DNA of 23,000 bases from Bordetella parapertussis (GCA_945888535.1 CAMDAN010000033.1:1-23000), one strand, 5' to 3'; counted from the stretch's first letter, positions 1 to 8,819 are shown. Numbers and translations are program-made. The notes: generated from the letters alone by a model not told the origin.

Positions 1-800
1 CGCGGGCCACCCGCTTTAGCGCGGCGCACCAGTTCGGGCAACAAGTCTGCAGCATTGCCGCACAGGCCAATCGACACCGCCTCTTTTCGCGCGGTGTGGT
101 GGGCAATCAGCTCTAGCGCCTCGTCCATATTGGCGGCCTGCTTGTCCAAGTAACGGGTGCGCAGACGAAAGTCAATGCTGCTTTGTTGGCATTCAATATT
201 AAGCGAGCAGGCTCCGGCAAAAGTGGCAGCCAGTGGCTGAGCGCCGCCCATGCCGCCCAAGCCCGCGGTCAAAATCCAGCGCCCGGCCAAGTCACCTTTG
301 TAATGCTGACGCCCAGCTTCGATAAAGGTTTCGTAGGTGCCTTGCACAATGCCTTGCGAGCCGATGTAAATCCAGCTGCCGGCCGTCATTTGCCCGTACA
401 TCATCAGACCGGCGCGGTCGAGTTCGTTGAAGTGTTCCCAGCTCGCCCACTTGGGCACGAGGTTGGAGTTGGCAATCAGCACGCGGGGTGCGTCGGTATG
501 GGTGCGAAACACGCCCACGGGTTTGCCGCTTTGCACCAGTAACGTCTCATTGGGTTTGAGCTTGCGCAGGCTGTCCATGATGCCGTCAAAGCAAGCCCAA
601 TTGCGCGCCGCCTTACCAATGCCACCGTAGACCACCAGCTCGTCCGGGTTTTCTGCCACCTCGGGGTCGAGGTTGTTTTGCAGCATGCGGTAGGCGGCTT
701 CAATTTGCCAGTTGGCGCAGGTTAATTTGGGGCCGCGCGGTGCGCGCACGGGGCGTGCTTTGGAATCTGAAAAAGGCGAAGGGGTCGAGGTGGCGTTCAT
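1..800 (-). CDS. hutU: Urocanate hydratase (urocanase), N-terminal part, cut by left edge
   Basis: Cytoplasmic, NAD+-dependent second step of histidine breakdown: urocanate plus water gives 4-imidazolone-5-propionate. Reading leftward from an ATG at 798-800 gives 266 residues with no stop; the family is about 555-560 residues, so under half is present. Urocanase stretches visible in order are [18 protein letters not shown] (about residues 43-60), [37 protein letters not shown] and the glycine-rich [14 protein letters not shown] of the NAD-binding core. The first 25 residues or so are rich in Ser, Pro and Arg and look like a variable lead-in. No clear Shine-Dalgarno sequence precedes the start. 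The gene is divergent from hutC across a 101-base gap holding a probable HutC operator, so repression lifted by urocanate is expected. hutH probably follows beyond the edge. Family identification is very safe; the exact start is less so. Confidence 0.96.
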   Translation of the reverse strand, partial: MNATSTPSPFSDSKARPVRAPRGPKLTCANWQIEAAYRMLQNNLDPEVAENPDELVVYGGIGKAARNWACFDGIMDSLRKLKPNETLLVQSGKPVGVFRTHTDAPRVLIANSNLVPKWASWEHFNELDRAGLMMYGQMTAGSWIYIGSQGIVQGTYETFIEAGRQHYKGDLAGRWILTAGLGGMGGAQPLAATFAGACSLNIECQQSSIDFRLRTRYLDKQAANMDEALELIAHHTARKEAVSIGLCGNAADLLPELVRRAKAGGP

Positions 801-835
801 GGTGTTTGGACTGAAAGTTTGATGCGGTTAAGGGT

Positions 836-863
836 TTGTCAGGATAGTTTAGTTGTCTATACA
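836..863 (+). promoter_or_regulatory. Probable sigma70 promoter of hutC
   Basis: A -35 box TTGTCA at 836-841 and a -10 box TATACA at 858-863 are separated by 16 bases. This would start transcription near 870 and leave a leader of about 30 bases before the hutC start at 902. The -10 box lies inside the inverted repeat described separately, which fits autorepression. This is pattern matching only; no start site is known. No equally good promoter was seen facing hutU. Confidence 0.5.
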
Positions 864-866
864 ACT
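851..866. promoter_or_regulatory. Probable HutC operator (inverted repeat)
   Basis: AGTTGT-CTAT-ACAACT is a perfect 6-base inverted repeat around a 4-base centre. It lies in the gap between divergent hutU and hutC and covers the -10 box of the hutC promoter. HutC-type GntR regulators are known to bind short dyads with GT and AC ends around a TA-rich centre, often of the TGTATATACA type. Assigning this site to HutC is inference from sequence and position. Confidence 0.6.
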
Positions 867-901
867 TATAGAATAGCGGGAAAACCCTGAACTTAGAATA
901 A

Positions 902-1615
902 ATGATGTCCATCAGCCATTTGCCCGCCTTTGAACAGATCAAAACCTTCGTGAAGGCGCAGATCACCAGTGGCGTCTGGCAGTCCGGCGACACCGTCCCA
1001 AGCGAGGCGGCCTTGCAACAGCAGTTTGGCGTGAGCCGCATGACGGTCAACCGCGCAGTCAAAGAGCTCGCTGCCGAAGGTTTGGTCACCCGGTTGCGTG
1101 GCTCGGGCACAGTGGTGGCGCATTGGAACCGCATTTCAAGCATGCTGGCGGTGCGCGATATCCATGAAGAAGTGATTGAGCGCGGTCACGTCCATACCTG
1201 TCGCGTGTTGCATCTGGAAGTGGTGGTTGCTGACGCCGCGTTGGTGCAAGCCTTGGGCGTCCCTTTTGGCGCGCCGGTATTCCATTCGTTGATCGTGCAC
1301 AAGGAAGACGGCGTTGCCATTCAACTCGAGGACCGTCACGTCAACCCAGCCTCTGCGCCTGACTACTTGACTGTGAACTTTCAGACCACCACCCCTACCC
1401 AATACCTGTTTGCCTGCGCGCCGCTGACCGAGGCGCGCTACTCGGTTGAGGCCGCGCTGCCTAGTGCCGCCGAGGCCAAAAGCCTGGGTATTGGCCGCAA
1501 CGAACCCTGTTTGGTGATTACTCGCTGCACCGTGAGCGGTGCACACGTGGCCAGCCAAGCGCGCTTGGTCTACCCTGGCATGCGCTATAGCCTAAGTGGT
1601 AACTTTGCGCTATGA
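902..1615 (+). CDS. hutC: Histidine utilization repressor HutC (GntR family)
   Basis: Transcriptional repressor of histidine-utilisation genes; in characterised relatives urocanate releases it from DNA. The 237-residue product has an N-terminal winged helix-turn-helix (about residues 5-75), with the GntR signature FGVSRMTVNRAVKELAAEG followed by the wing LVTRLRGSGTVVA. A UTRA effector-binding domain of the HutC subfamily follows (about 90-235), including the typical YLTVNF and PTQYLF segments. The length is normal. ATG codons at 902 and 905 are both possible starts, with no strong ribosome binding site. The stop overlaps the hutD start (ATGA, 1612-1615). The dyad at 851-866 suggests control of both itself and hutU. 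The other GntR/UTRA subfamilies are unlikely given the hut context. Confidence 0.95.
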   Translation: MMSISHLPAFEQIKTFVKAQITSGVWQSGDTVPSEAALQQQFGVSRMTVNRAVKELAAEGLVTRLRGSGTVVAHWNRISSMLAVRDIHEEVIERGHVHTCRVLHLEVVVADAALVQALGVPFGAPVFHSLIVHKEDGVAIQLEDRHVNPASAPDYLTVNFQTTTPTQYLFACAPLTEARYSVEAALPSAAEAKSLGIGRNEPCLVITRCTVSGAHVASQARLVYPGMRYSLSGNFAL

Positions 1616-2190
1616 GCTGGCGCACCGTTGCCCTGGCTGATGTGGTGCCCAGCGCCTGGAAAAACGGCGGCGGCGTCACCCGAGAGTTGCTTGCCTGGCC
1701 CAGCCCGGCCGATTGGGTGTTTCGCCTGTCGGTGGCCGAGGTACAGGCTGACGGGCCGTTCTCCTGCTTTGTCGGCGTGCAGCGTTGGTTTGCGGTGCTA
1801 TCGGGCGCGGGTGTGCGACTGAGAATCGGTGCGGCAGCGCCTTATGAGGAACACGCACTCACACCGGCCAGTGCGCCTTTTTGCTTTGACGGCGCGCTCC
1901 CTGTAGATTGCACGTTGATAGACGGCATAACACAAGACTTCAACCTCATGGTGCGTGCTGACCAGGCCCGCGCCCAGATGCAGCGCGTGTCCGGCAGCCT
2001 GCAAACCGTGGGCAAAGGCCCGTGCACCGTGGCGGTATGGTCGGGTGACGCGGGCGCCACTCTCTGGTTGGGGCAAGAATGCACTCACGTGAGCGCCCAC
2101 ACGCTGACTTGGCAGGATTTGCCTGCCAAAGCGGTTCTCAAAGTAATGGCCTCAAATGCCTTGTTAATGGAGATTGACTTATGTCCATGA
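1612..2190 (+). CDS. hutD: HutD family protein
   Basis: HutD is a small cupin-fold protein found in hut operons. Its biochemical role is not settled; work in Pseudomonas suggests it limits excessive hut expression, perhaps by sensing a pathway intermediate. The 192-residue product opens with the family-typical sequence [20 protein letters not shown] (residues 11-30). [19 protein letters not shown] follows, then a strand-rich body with NLMVRAD near residue 111, as in other HutD proteins. Length matches the family. The start overlaps the hutC stop by four bases, and the last ten bases overlap hutI, so translational coupling is likely. No signal peptide or membrane segment is seen. Family assignment is confident; function is inferred from relatives. 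Confidence 0.93.
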   Translation: MSWRTVALADVVPSAWKNGGGVTRELLAWPSPADWVFRLSVAEVQADGPFSCFVGVQRWFAVLSGAGVRLRIGAAAPYEEHALTPASAPFCFDGALPVDCTLIDGITQDFNLMVRADQARAQMQRVSGSLQTVGKGPCTVAVWSGDAGATLWLGQECTHVSAHTLTWQDLPAKAVLKVMASNALLMEIDLCP

Positions 2191-3395
2191 CACTATGGCA
2201 CAACGGTACGTTAGCCACCTTGCAGCCCGACGCTGAGCAGCCTTATGGTCTGGTTCCCGCCGGTGCCTTAGTGGTGCAGGGCGGCACATTGAAATGGGTC
2301 GGTCCGCTGGCCGATTTGCCCGACGTGCTACGCGCGCAATGCACCACCCAGCATGACGCTGGTGGCGCGCTGATTACACCGGGACTGATTGATTGCCATA
2401 CGCATCTTGTGTATGGCGGAGACCGCGCGGCGGAATTTGAGCAACGCCTCCAAGGCGTGAATTATGAAGAAATCGCCCGCCAAGGCGGCGGCATAGCGTC
2501 CACAGTGCGCGCCACGCGCCAAGCCAGCGCCCAAGAACTTCAATCCAGCGCGGTGCGGCGCTTGCGCCACCTGCTGGCCGAGGGTGTAACCACCATTGAA
2601 ATCAAGTCAGGCTATGGACTGGCACTCGAACATGAGCGCAAATGCCTGCAAGTAGCGCGCGCCTTGGGCGCTGAACACGCGGTAGCAGTGCGCACCACTT
2701 TTTTGGGAGCTCACGCTTTGCCTCCCGAATTTGCCGGCCAAAGCGATGCCTATATGGATGAGGTGTTGCGCATGCTGCCAGCGCTCCACGCAGAAGGTTT
2801 AGTGGACGCGGTAGACGCGTTTTGCGAGCGTATCGCGTTCAGTCCAGCGCAAACCGCCCGCCTGTTTGAAGCATCCCGCGCCCTGGGCTTGCCGGTTAAG
2901 TTGCACGCGGAGCAGCTCAGCGACAGCGGTGGCGCGCAGCTTGCGGCTAGTTTTGGGGCTCTCAGTTGCGACCACCTGGAATGGTTGTCCGAAGAAGGCG
3001 TTAGCGCCATGGCGCAAGCCGGCAGCGTGGCCGTACTGTTGCCCGGTGCTTTTTACTTTTTACGCGAAACCAAGCTGCCGCCCATGGACTCGCTGCGTCG
3101 CCACGGTGTGCCGATGGCGGTGTCTACCGACTGCAATCCTGGCACCTCGCCCTGTACCTCGCTTTTACTCATGCTCAATATGGCGTGTACGCTGTTTCGT
3201 TTGACGCCCGAAGAAGCGTTGGCTGGCGTCACTCGCCACGCCGCCCAGGCGCTGGGCTTGACAGACCGGGGCGTACTAGCCAGTGGCATGCGCGCTGACT
3301 TTGTGCTGTGGGATGTCACGCACCCCGCGCAACTGGCTTATTCTTTGGGCGCCAACCCCCACATCCAAACTGTTTTTGAAGGCCAGGTGCGATGA
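2181..3395 (+). CDS. hutI: Imidazolonepropionase
   Basis: Cytoplasmic metal-dependent amidohydrolase, third step of histidine breakdown: it opens 4-imidazolone-5-propionate to N-formimidoyl-L-glutamate. The 404-residue product has the expected length. Its beta-barrel metal site is marked by [12 protein letters not shown] (H73 and H75). Also visible are the substrate-binding IEIKSGYGL, the metal-ligand histidine in [13 protein letters not shown] and the conserved aspartate in [10 protein letters not shown]. The ATG at 2181 has GGAG at 2169-2172 eight bases upstream. A second ATG at 2187 would overlap the hutD TGA directly, so either could be used. The stop overlaps hutG (ATGA). It lies in the hutCDIGF run and is probably co-regulated by HutC. 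Confidence 0.97.
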   Translation: MSMTLWHNGTLATLQPDAEQPYGLVPAGALVVQGGTLKWVGPLADLPDVLRAQCTTQHDAGGALITPGLIDCHTHLVYGGDRAAEFEQRLQGVNYEEIARQGGGIASTVRATRQASAQELQSSAVRRLRHLLAEGVTTIEIKSGYGLALEHERKCLQVARALGAEHAVAVRTTFLGAHALPPEFAGQSDAYMDEVLRMLPALHAEGLVDAVDAFCERIAFSPAQTARLFEASRALGLPVKLHAEQLSDSGGAQLAASFGALSCDHLEWLSEEGVSAMAQAGSVAVLLPGAFYFLRETKLPPMDSLRRHGVPMAVSTDCNPGTSPCTSLLLMLNMACTLFRLTPEEALAGVTRHAAQALGLTDRGVLASGMRADFVLWDVTHPAQLAYSLGANPHIQTVFEGQVR

Positions 3396-4207
3396 CCGAT
3401 TCCCCCAGCTATTCCTTGCGCCAGGGTACTTCGCCGCTGCTTGTGAGCATGCCGCACATTGGTACCCACATTCCACTAGAGTTGCAAGCACACTATGTTC
3501 CGCGTGCTCTTGATCTGGAAGATACCGACTGGCACCTCGAGCGCCTGTACGACTTTGTACCCCAGCTCGGAGCTAGCGTACTGTGTGCGAAAGTGAGCCG
3601 CTATGTGATTGACCAGAACCGCCCGCCTGATGACGCGCCCATGTACCCCGGCGCGTCGAACACGGAGCTTTGCCCCACGCGTTTTTTTACCGGTGAGCCC
3701 TTGTACCAAGACGGCTGCGCCCCTGACGCATCCGAACGCGCGCGCCGGCGCACCCAGTATTGGCAGCCTTACCACCAGGCGCTGCAGACTGAGTTAGCGC
3801 GTATCACCGCTATCCATGGCTACGCCTTGCTGTGGGACGCTCATAGCATCCGCTCGCAAATTCCTTGGCTGTTTGATGGCGTGTTGCCCGACCTCAATAT
3901 CGGTACGGCCAGTGGCCAAAGTGCTGACCCGTCTATTGCCCAAGCCTTGCAGGCGGTGTGCGCTGGCGCGCCGCAGACCAGCCACGTGCTTAATGGCCGT
4001 TTCAAGGGCGGCTATATCACCCGCCACTACGGTGCACCCGCGCGCCACGTGCACGCGGTGCAGCTGGAGAAGTGCCAAAGCCTGTACATGCAAGAGACCG
4101 CTCCCTTTAACTACAACCCAGAACGGGCGCAACTCATTCAGCCCCAGTTGCAGGCCATGCTCGCTGCTGCGCTAAAGGCTTGCAAGGATGTGTATGCAGC
4201 CCACTGA
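3392..4207 (+). CDS. hutG: N-formylglutamate deformylase (N-formylglutamate amidohydrolase)
   Basis: Hydrolyses N-formyl-L-glutamate to glutamate and formate, the last step of the five-step histidine route. The 271-residue product shows the FGase family pattern: [13 protein letters not shown] near the N-terminus, [25 protein letters not shown], the metal-site stretch [18 protein letters not shown] and [14 protein letters not shown]. The symbol hutG is also used in other bacteria for a ureohydrolase-type formimidoylglutamase. This protein is the deformylase type, which fits the presence of hutF next door. It starts inside the hutI stop (ATGA, 3392-3395), and its end overlaps hutF by up to 20 bases. 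Confidence in family and reaction is high. Confidence 0.95.
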   Translation: MTDSPSYSLRQGTSPLLVSMPHIGTHIPLELQAHYVPRALDLEDTDWHLERLYDFVPQLGASVLCAKVSRYVIDQNRPPDDAPMYPGASNTELCPTRFFTGEPLYQDGCAPDASERARRRTQYWQPYHQALQTELARITAIHGYALLWDAHSIRSQIPWLFDGVLPDLNIGTASGQSADPSIAQALQAVCAGAPQTSHVLNGRFKGGYITRHYGAPARHVHAVQLEKCQSLYMQETAPFNYNPERAQLIQPQLQAMLAAALKACKDVYAAH

Positions 4208-5600
4208 AACGCGTTTTTTCGCACCTCAGGCCTGGGTTAACGGTGCTTGGGCCTATGACGTGCTGCTAACAGTAGACGCCACCGGGCACTGGTCTGGTAT
4301 TAAGCCGGACGCCACGCTGGCGCAGCGTGATGGTGCGCAGTTGCTTGCTGGGCCGGTGTTGCCCGGGGTGGTCAACGCCCACAGCCACGCCTTTCAGCGC
4401 GCGATTGCTGGACTTACCGAGCGGCGCGGCGATGCAAGCCTTGCGAACGCTGGCGTCAGCAGCGACGACTTCTGGAGCTGGCGCGAACGCATGTACGCCG
4501 CGGCCTTGCGCATTTCACCCGAGCAACTCGAGCACATTGCCGCCTTCCTTTACACCGAGTTGCTGGCCGGTGGTTACACCCAAGTCTGCGAATTCCATTA
4601 CCTACACAATGCCGCCTTGGGCGCTCCAGCCGCCTCGGCGCTCGAGATGTCCATGGCCTTGGTGCGTGCCGCCCAACGCGTGGGCATGGGCATCACGCTT
4701 TTGCCCACGCTTTACATGCGTTCTGGCTTTGGTGCCACTAGCTTGCGTCCCAACCAGCAGCGCTTTGCGTCCACGCCCGAATCCATCTCCCGCCTCATAG
4801 ACGATGTGCTGACCCATACGAAGGGCATGGCGAATGTCAACGTAGGCGTAGCCGTGCATTCGCTGCGCGCCGCAGATGCGCCAGCCATCACTGAGCTCGC
4901 GCAGTTTGCTAAGGTGCGCGGCCTGCCGGTGCACATCCACATCGCCGAGCAAGAGCAAGAAATCAAAGACTGCATTGCTCACACCGGCCGGCGCCCAGTG
5001 CAATGGCTGCTGGAAAATCTGCCGGTGAACGCGCGCTGGAACTTGGTGCACGCTACCCACACGACCGCGCAGGAGCTCGCTGGCGTGGCACAAAGTGGCG
5101 CGAGTATCGTTATTTGCCCCAGCACCGAAGCCAATCTGGGGGACGGCGTGTTTGATTTCAGCACCTATTGCGCCTTGGGCGGGCGCTGGTCCGTGGGCTC
5201 GGACAGCCACGTCACCCGTAGCTGGACCGAAGAACTCCGTCTGCTGGAATACGGACTGCGCCTGGTGCAAAAAAAGCGCAATGTGGCCGCGCATTGTGGT
5301 CCCAGCATCAGCAGCGCTGCCAACCTTTTCGAGGCCGCGTTGGCCGGTGGCCACGCGGCTACGGCCCAGCAGCTTGGCGGCTTACAGATCGGATGCCGTG
5401 CCGACTTTCTGGTGCTCGACAGTCACGCACCAAGCCTGTTGGGCATCCCTAAAGACCATGTGCTGGACGCACTGGTTTTCTCCAGCCCCGACGTTGCGCA
5501 CCAAGCGGTGTATGTGGCGGGGAAGGCGGTAGCCCAGCGGGCCGACCCCGCAATGACCCATGCATTCGCGCACACCATGCGCGTGCTATGGGAAACCTAA
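4194..5600 (+). CDS. hutF: Formimidoylglutamate deiminase
   Basis: Amidohydrolase that converts N-formimidoyl-L-glutamate to N-formyl-L-glutamate and ammonia, feeding HutG. Metal-site and family motifs are clear: VNAHSHAFQRAIAGL (HxH), DDFWSWRERMY, HIHIAEQEQEIKDC, WNLVHATHTT, VICPSTEANLGDG and the conserved GSDSHVTRSWTEELRLLEYG. The product is 468 residues from the ATG at 4194. Another ATG at 4188 gives 470. I prefer 4194 because AAGG at 4184-4187 is then about six bases upstream, whereas it nearly touches 4188. The coding region overlaps the end of hutG. The TAA stop lies in the first copy of a 10-base tandem repeat, seven bases before the stop codon of the convergent next gene. Last gene of the hutCDIGF run. 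Confidence 0.96.
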   Translation: MQPTETRFFAPQAWVNGAWAYDVLLTVDATGHWSGIKPDATLAQRDGAQLLAGPVLPGVVNAHSHAFQRAIAGLTERRGDASLANAGVSSDDFWSWRERMYAAALRISPEQLEHIAAFLYTELLAGGYTQVCEFHYLHNAALGAPAASALEMSMALVRAAQRVGMGITLLPTLYMRSGFGATSLRPNQQRFASTPESISRLIDDVLTHTKGMANVNVGVAVHSLRAADAPAITELAQFAKVRGLPVHIHIAEQEQEIKDCIAHTGRRPVQWLLENLPVNARWNLVHATHTTAQELAGVAQSGASIVICPSTEANLGDGVFDFSTYCALGGRWSVGSDSHVTRSWTEELRLLEYGLRLVQKKRNVAAHCGPSISSAANLFEAALAGGHAATAQQLGGLQIGCRADFLVLDSHAPSLLGIPKDHVLDALVFSSPDVAHQAVYVAGKAVAQRADPAMTHAFAHTMRVLWET

Positions 5601-5613
5601 GCCAACCTAAGCC
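5594..5613. repeat. Tandem 10-base duplication over a convergent gene junction
   Basis: AACCTAAGCC occurs twice back to back with no mismatch (5594-5603 and 5604-5613). The first copy contains the hutF TAA stop; the second contains, on the minus strand, the TAG stop of the facing oxidoreductase gene. The copies are seen directly. Origin by local slippage or duplication is inference. Confidence 0.85.
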
Positions 5614-6656
5614 ACTTCAAGCACCAGCTTGCCAAAGTTCTCGCCGTTAAACAGCTTCAATAGTGTTTGGGGGAATTTGTCTAAGCCGCGAACCACGTCT
5701 TCTTTGCTTTTCATCTGGCCGCTCTGCAAATAGCCCGCCATTTCTGCAACGGCCAAGTGGTAGCGTGAAGCATAGTCAAACACCACGATGCCCTCCATGC
5801 GAGCGCGGTTGACGAGCAAGCTCAAATAGTTTTTGGGTCCTTGAACGGCGGTGGTGGCGTTGTATTGGCTGATCGCGCCGCAAATCACAATACGGGCTTT
5901 GCGGTTAATGCGGGTCAAAACGGTATCCAAAATATCGCCACCCACATTGTCAAAATAAATGTCAACGCCTTTGGGGCAATGGGCTTTGAGCCCGTCTTTG
6001 ACTGCACTCGGTCCTGCTTTGTAGTCAATACAAGCGTCAAAGCCCAGTTCTTTGACCACCCAGTCGCACTTCGCTTGGCCCCCGGCAATCCCAACCACCC
6101 GACAGCCTTTGATTTTTGCCATCTGCCCCACGGTTTGACCCACCGCTCCAGCGGCACCAGAGACAACCAAGGTCTCGCCCGCTTGGGGCTGGCCCACATC
6201 CATCAAGCCAAAGTAGCCGGTCATGCCTGGCATGCCCAAGACGTTGAGCCATTGGGTGAGCGTTCCCACGCGCAAGTCAATTTTTACCAAGCCACTGTGT
6301 TTGAACTCGGTTTCGTTAAGCGTGAGGTATTCCTGCACGCCAAAGCCCGCGCTCACAAAGTCACCGACTGCAAAGTTTTTATTTTTTGAGACAACCACCT
6401 GACCCACTCCGCCGGCCCGCATCACCTCACCAATGCCAACGGGCGGGATATAGCTTTTGCCATCGTTCATCCAACCGCGCATCGCAGGATCTAACGATAG
6501 AGCCAAGGTTTTTAAAACGACGCCGCCTTCTAAAGGCTCTTGAACGGCTTCTGAAGTTCGACTCCAGTTGGCCTCAGTCGGAAATCCTACAGGCCTTGTG
6601 GCCAAACGAATTTGGTGGTTCATCAGAGAACTGAGAGCCAAGGGAGCTGTGGTCAT
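5607..6656 (-). CDS. NADP-dependent oxidoreductase, zinc-less MDR family (leukotriene B4 12-hydroxydehydrogenase/CurA-like)
   Basis: Likely a cytoplasmic NADPH-dependent alkenal/one reductase or quinone-type reductase of the zinc-independent medium-chain dehydrogenase family; the substrate is unknown. The 349-residue product shows LALSLDPAMRGWMND (family hallmark, about 51-65), MPGMTGYFGLMDVG and the Rossmann loop VVSGAAGAVGQTVGQMA (about 154-170). IYFDNVGGDILD and a C-terminal LVLEVA follow. No cysteine cluster for zinc is present. I chose the ATG at 6656 because AAGGA at 6666-6670 sits nine bases upstream; the in-frame ATG at 6662 leaves only three. The gene ends seven bases beyond hutF, facing it, with no room for a normal terminator. 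It lies downstream of phoX but is separated from it by a strong terminator, so it should have its own promoter. Confidence 0.9.
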   Translation of the reverse strand: MTTAPLALSSLMNHQIRLATRPVGFPTEANWSRTSEAVQEPLEGGVVLKTLALSLDPAMRGWMNDGKSYIPPVGIGEVMRAGGVGQVVVSKNKNFAVGDFVSAGFGVQEYLTLNETEFKHSGLVKIDLRVGTLTQWLNVLGMPGMTGYFGLMDVGQPQAGETLVVSGAAGAVGQTVGQMAKIKGCRVVGIAGGQAKCDWVVKELGFDACIDYKAGPSAVKDGLKAHCPKGVDIYFDNVGGDILDTVLTRINRKARIVICGAISQYNATTAVQGPKNYLSLLVNRARMEGIVVFDYASRYHLAVAEMAGYLQSGQMKSKEDVVRGLDKFPQTLLKLFNGENFGKLVLEVA

Positions 6657-6748
6657 AAACATCTATCCTTCAATATTGATAAATCGAATTATCTTCAGGT
6701 CTGCGCTTGAAAGTAGCACATTGGCGACTCTAATCTTTGTAATCAAAA

Positions 6749-6776
6749 AAAAAGGCTGCGCAGAGGCAGCCTTTTT
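6749..6776 (-). terminator. Intrinsic terminator of the PhoX-family gene
   Basis: AAAAAGGCTGC (6749-6759) and GCAGCCTTTTT (6766-6776) form an 11-base-pair stem with a 6-base loop. Read leftward, the stem is followed by a T-run (complement of the A-run starting at 6745), 23 bases past the phoX stop. The T-run and position assign it to phoX. The A and T flanks would let it act in both directions. Confidence 0.9.
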
Positions 6777-6798
6777 CGGGGATAAATTTACAAGCTTT

Positions 6799-8727
6799 TT
6801 AGGTCCCTATGAAGCCTCCGTCTGCTTTACGAATCACTACCGTCGCCGAACGTGGACGTCCCGTGGCTCTCTTATCAGGCCAGTTTGAGATGGCTCGAGG
6901 GTTCTTAGGATCATTTGTCTCGTTAGCGGGTTCGCCAGGATGTTGTACATTGATAAACATAGTCTTGCCATCAGGGGTACCGGTTGCACCTGTAATTTCG
7001 CACGCAGCAGGACCTACCAAAAAGCGACGAACTTCGCCAGTGCGTACATCAGATGCCAACATCATGTTGTTTCCAAAGTTCTTCAAGTCGCCTTTGCCCA
7101 TGGCCGAGGTAGACATGTCTGTTTGAATCCAAAAGATACCTCGACCATCCACCCAAAGTCCATCTGGGCATGAAAACATATCACCTTTGATATTGCCTTT
7201 CGCATCTGCACGATCTAATGAGGGATCACCAGCCAATATGAAGTGGTTCCAGGCGAATGTGCTTGCTCCAAAGTCGCCGTCCTCTCTCCAGCGGATGACG
7301 TTTCCTTGGGTGTTGTTCGCGCGAGGGTTTGCTCCATCAACAACAGGTTGTTTGTCGCCCCCGCGGTTGCTATTGTTAGTCAGGGCAGCATAAACCCAGC
7401 CTTCTTTGTCAACTTCGATCCATTCTGGGCGGTCCATCTTGGTTGCACCAAGCGAATCGCTGGCTTGACGAGACTTAATCAACACCTCACCTTGATCGTT
7501 GAAACCGTTGGCGCTGGTCAATGGACCTTGGCCATGTGTCAAGGCGAGCCATTGCCCTTTTCCATCTGCATTGAATTTGGCTACATACAGAGTCCCGTGA
7601 TCCAACAAGTTGGCGTTCGCAGTTGCGCCGCCAGGCTTGATGGCGTCACGGCTCACAAATTTATAAATGTATTCAAATCGTGCGTCTTCACCCATATAAA
7701 CAACAGCACGCTTGTCTTTTGTAATGGCTACTGTGGCGCCCTCATGTGAGCTGCGACCCATTGCAGTTCGCTTCATTGGGGTTGAGCTAGGGTTATAGGG
7801 GTCAATTTCCACCATCCAACCAAAACGATTAGGCTCATTAGGATTTTTGACTGCATCAAAACGCGCATCATGCTCGTGCCAGCGATATCCGCCGCCGCCC
7901 TTTTTTAAGCCCCAGCGTTTTTCGTGCTCTGACATAGAGTCACCACCGCTGAAATAATTGATGAAGTTTTCTTCTGCTGTTAGGTATGTACCCCATGGGG
8001 TGATACCGCTTCCGCAGTTATTCAATGTACCCAATACAACCCGGCCTGCAGGGTCAGCAGCAGTTTTAAGCATCGCATGTCCAACGGCGGGTCCACTGAT
8101 TTCGGTACGTGTGTTGGCTGTAATACGACGTCCCCAAGGTGAAGGTGTAACCACATTCCATTTGCCAGCTTTGTCTTCAACCTCAACGATTGAAACACCA
8201 TGCGCTGCTTGTGATTTACGAACTTTTTCAGCAGACCAAGTCGCTGTACCATCGGTAAACAATAGTCCATGGTCTACATACTCATGGTTCATTGCCAACA
8301 GTCCGCTTTTAGAGCCTTCTTGAGGAAAATAATGGATGCCATCATGGTGCATTCCTATTTGAGTTTCTTGGTGTGCAGCTGAGTTGCTTGCATCATCTTT
8401 GAAAGCGTGGTTCTCGCCAGACATGCCTACTGGATCACCCCATGGTGCAATAACTTGGTAGGTATAACCCTCAGGTACTGTGATCGAGTCAGCAGTAGAA
8501 ATCGCCACACTTTTAAATCCGATTAACGGACCGCTAGCCATGCCTCCGGTTGCACAACCGGTTAACGCTGCAGCTCCACCAATGGCACTCAAGGGTGCAA
8601 AAAAGCTGCCAGCCAATGCGCCTAATCCACCGCGCAAAATCGTGCGTCTTGAGGGATCAGATACTTCATGAATCGTGGGGTTAGAAGAACGATTACTGTC
8701 TTCCATCAAGGAAAAATCTTTTGCCAT
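6799..8727 (-). CDS. phoX: PhoX-family (DUF839) phosphatase with Tat signal and possible lipobox
   Basis: Likely exported alkaline phosphatase of the PhoX family, which releases phosphate from organic phosphoesters using iron and calcium cofactors. The 642-residue product starts with a twin-arginine signal (SRRTILR, Arg27-Arg28, then an Ala/Gly-rich region). An LTGC motif ends at Cys58 and could be a lipobox. PhoX-like stretches follow: AMNHEYVDHG, LNNCGSGITPWGTYLTAEEN, SSHEGATVAITKD, MDRPEWIEVDKEG, SCPDGLWVD and MFINVQHPGEP. I chose the ATG at 8727, with GAGAG eight bases upstream; the open frame extends further to 8808 without a signal-like lead. A good terminator follows at 6749-6776. A weak Pho-box-like site lies upstream at 8802-8819. 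The family fit is strong, but substrate and phosphate control are inference, so the symbol is provisional. Confidence 0.9.
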   Translation of the reverse strand: MAKDFSLMEDSNRSSNPTIHEVSDPSRRTILRGGLGALAGSFFAPLSAIGGAAALTGCATGGMASGPLIGFKSVAISTADSITVPEGYTYQVIAPWGDPVGMSGENHAFKDDASNSAAHQETQIGMHHDGIHYFPQEGSKSGLLAMNHEYVDHGLLFTDGTATWSAEKVRKSQAAHGVSIVEVEDKAGKWNVVTPSPWGRRITANTRTEISGPAVGHAMLKTAADPAGRVVLGTLNNCGSGITPWGTYLTAEENFINYFSGGDSMSEHEKRWGLKKGGGGYRWHEHDARFDAVKNPNEPNRFGWMVEIDPYNPSSTPMKRTAMGRSSHEGATVAITKDKRAVVYMGEDARFEYIYKFVSRDAIKPGGATANANLLDHGTLYVAKFNADGKGQWLALTHGQGPLTSANGFNDQGEVLIKSRQASDSLGATKMDRPEWIEVDKEGWVYAALTNNSNRGGDKQPVVDGANPRANNTQGNVIRWREDGDFGASTFAWNHFILAGDPSLDRADAKGNIKGDMFSCPDGLWVDGRGIFWIQTDMSTSAMGKGDLKNFGNNMMLASDVRTGEVRRFLVGPAACEITGATGTPDGKTMFINVQHPGEPANETNDPKNPRAISNWPDKRATGRPRSATVVIRKADGGFIGT

Positions 8728-8801
8728 AGTTAATGCTCTCAGTATTTCAAGTATGGGCTTTGCCACATTGCTCAGCCTCCCTGAGGTTGTAATTCCTCTG
8801 T

Positions 8802-8819
8802 GTGTCAATTTCGTTACAA
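8802..8819 (-). promoter_or_regulatory. Weak Pho-box-like site upstream of phoX
   Basis: Read on the minus strand, TTGTAAC-GAAA-TTGACAC has two 7-base units at 11-base spacing, as in a PhoB site (CTGTCAT-N4-CTGTCAT). Only four of seven bases match in each unit. Position about 75-92 bases before the PhoX start fits, but the match could be chance. Confidence 0.25.

Noticed and set aside
4602..5354. 250-codon open frame antisense to hutF
   Set aside because: Composition and position mirror hutF, which has full family motifs; no recognisable motif or ribosome site. A shadow frame of G+C-rich coding DNA.
6580..6888. Plus-strand open frame across the phoX terminator and oxidoreductase start
   Set aside because: It runs through a strong terminator stem and overlaps two well-supported minus-strand genes; no family features.
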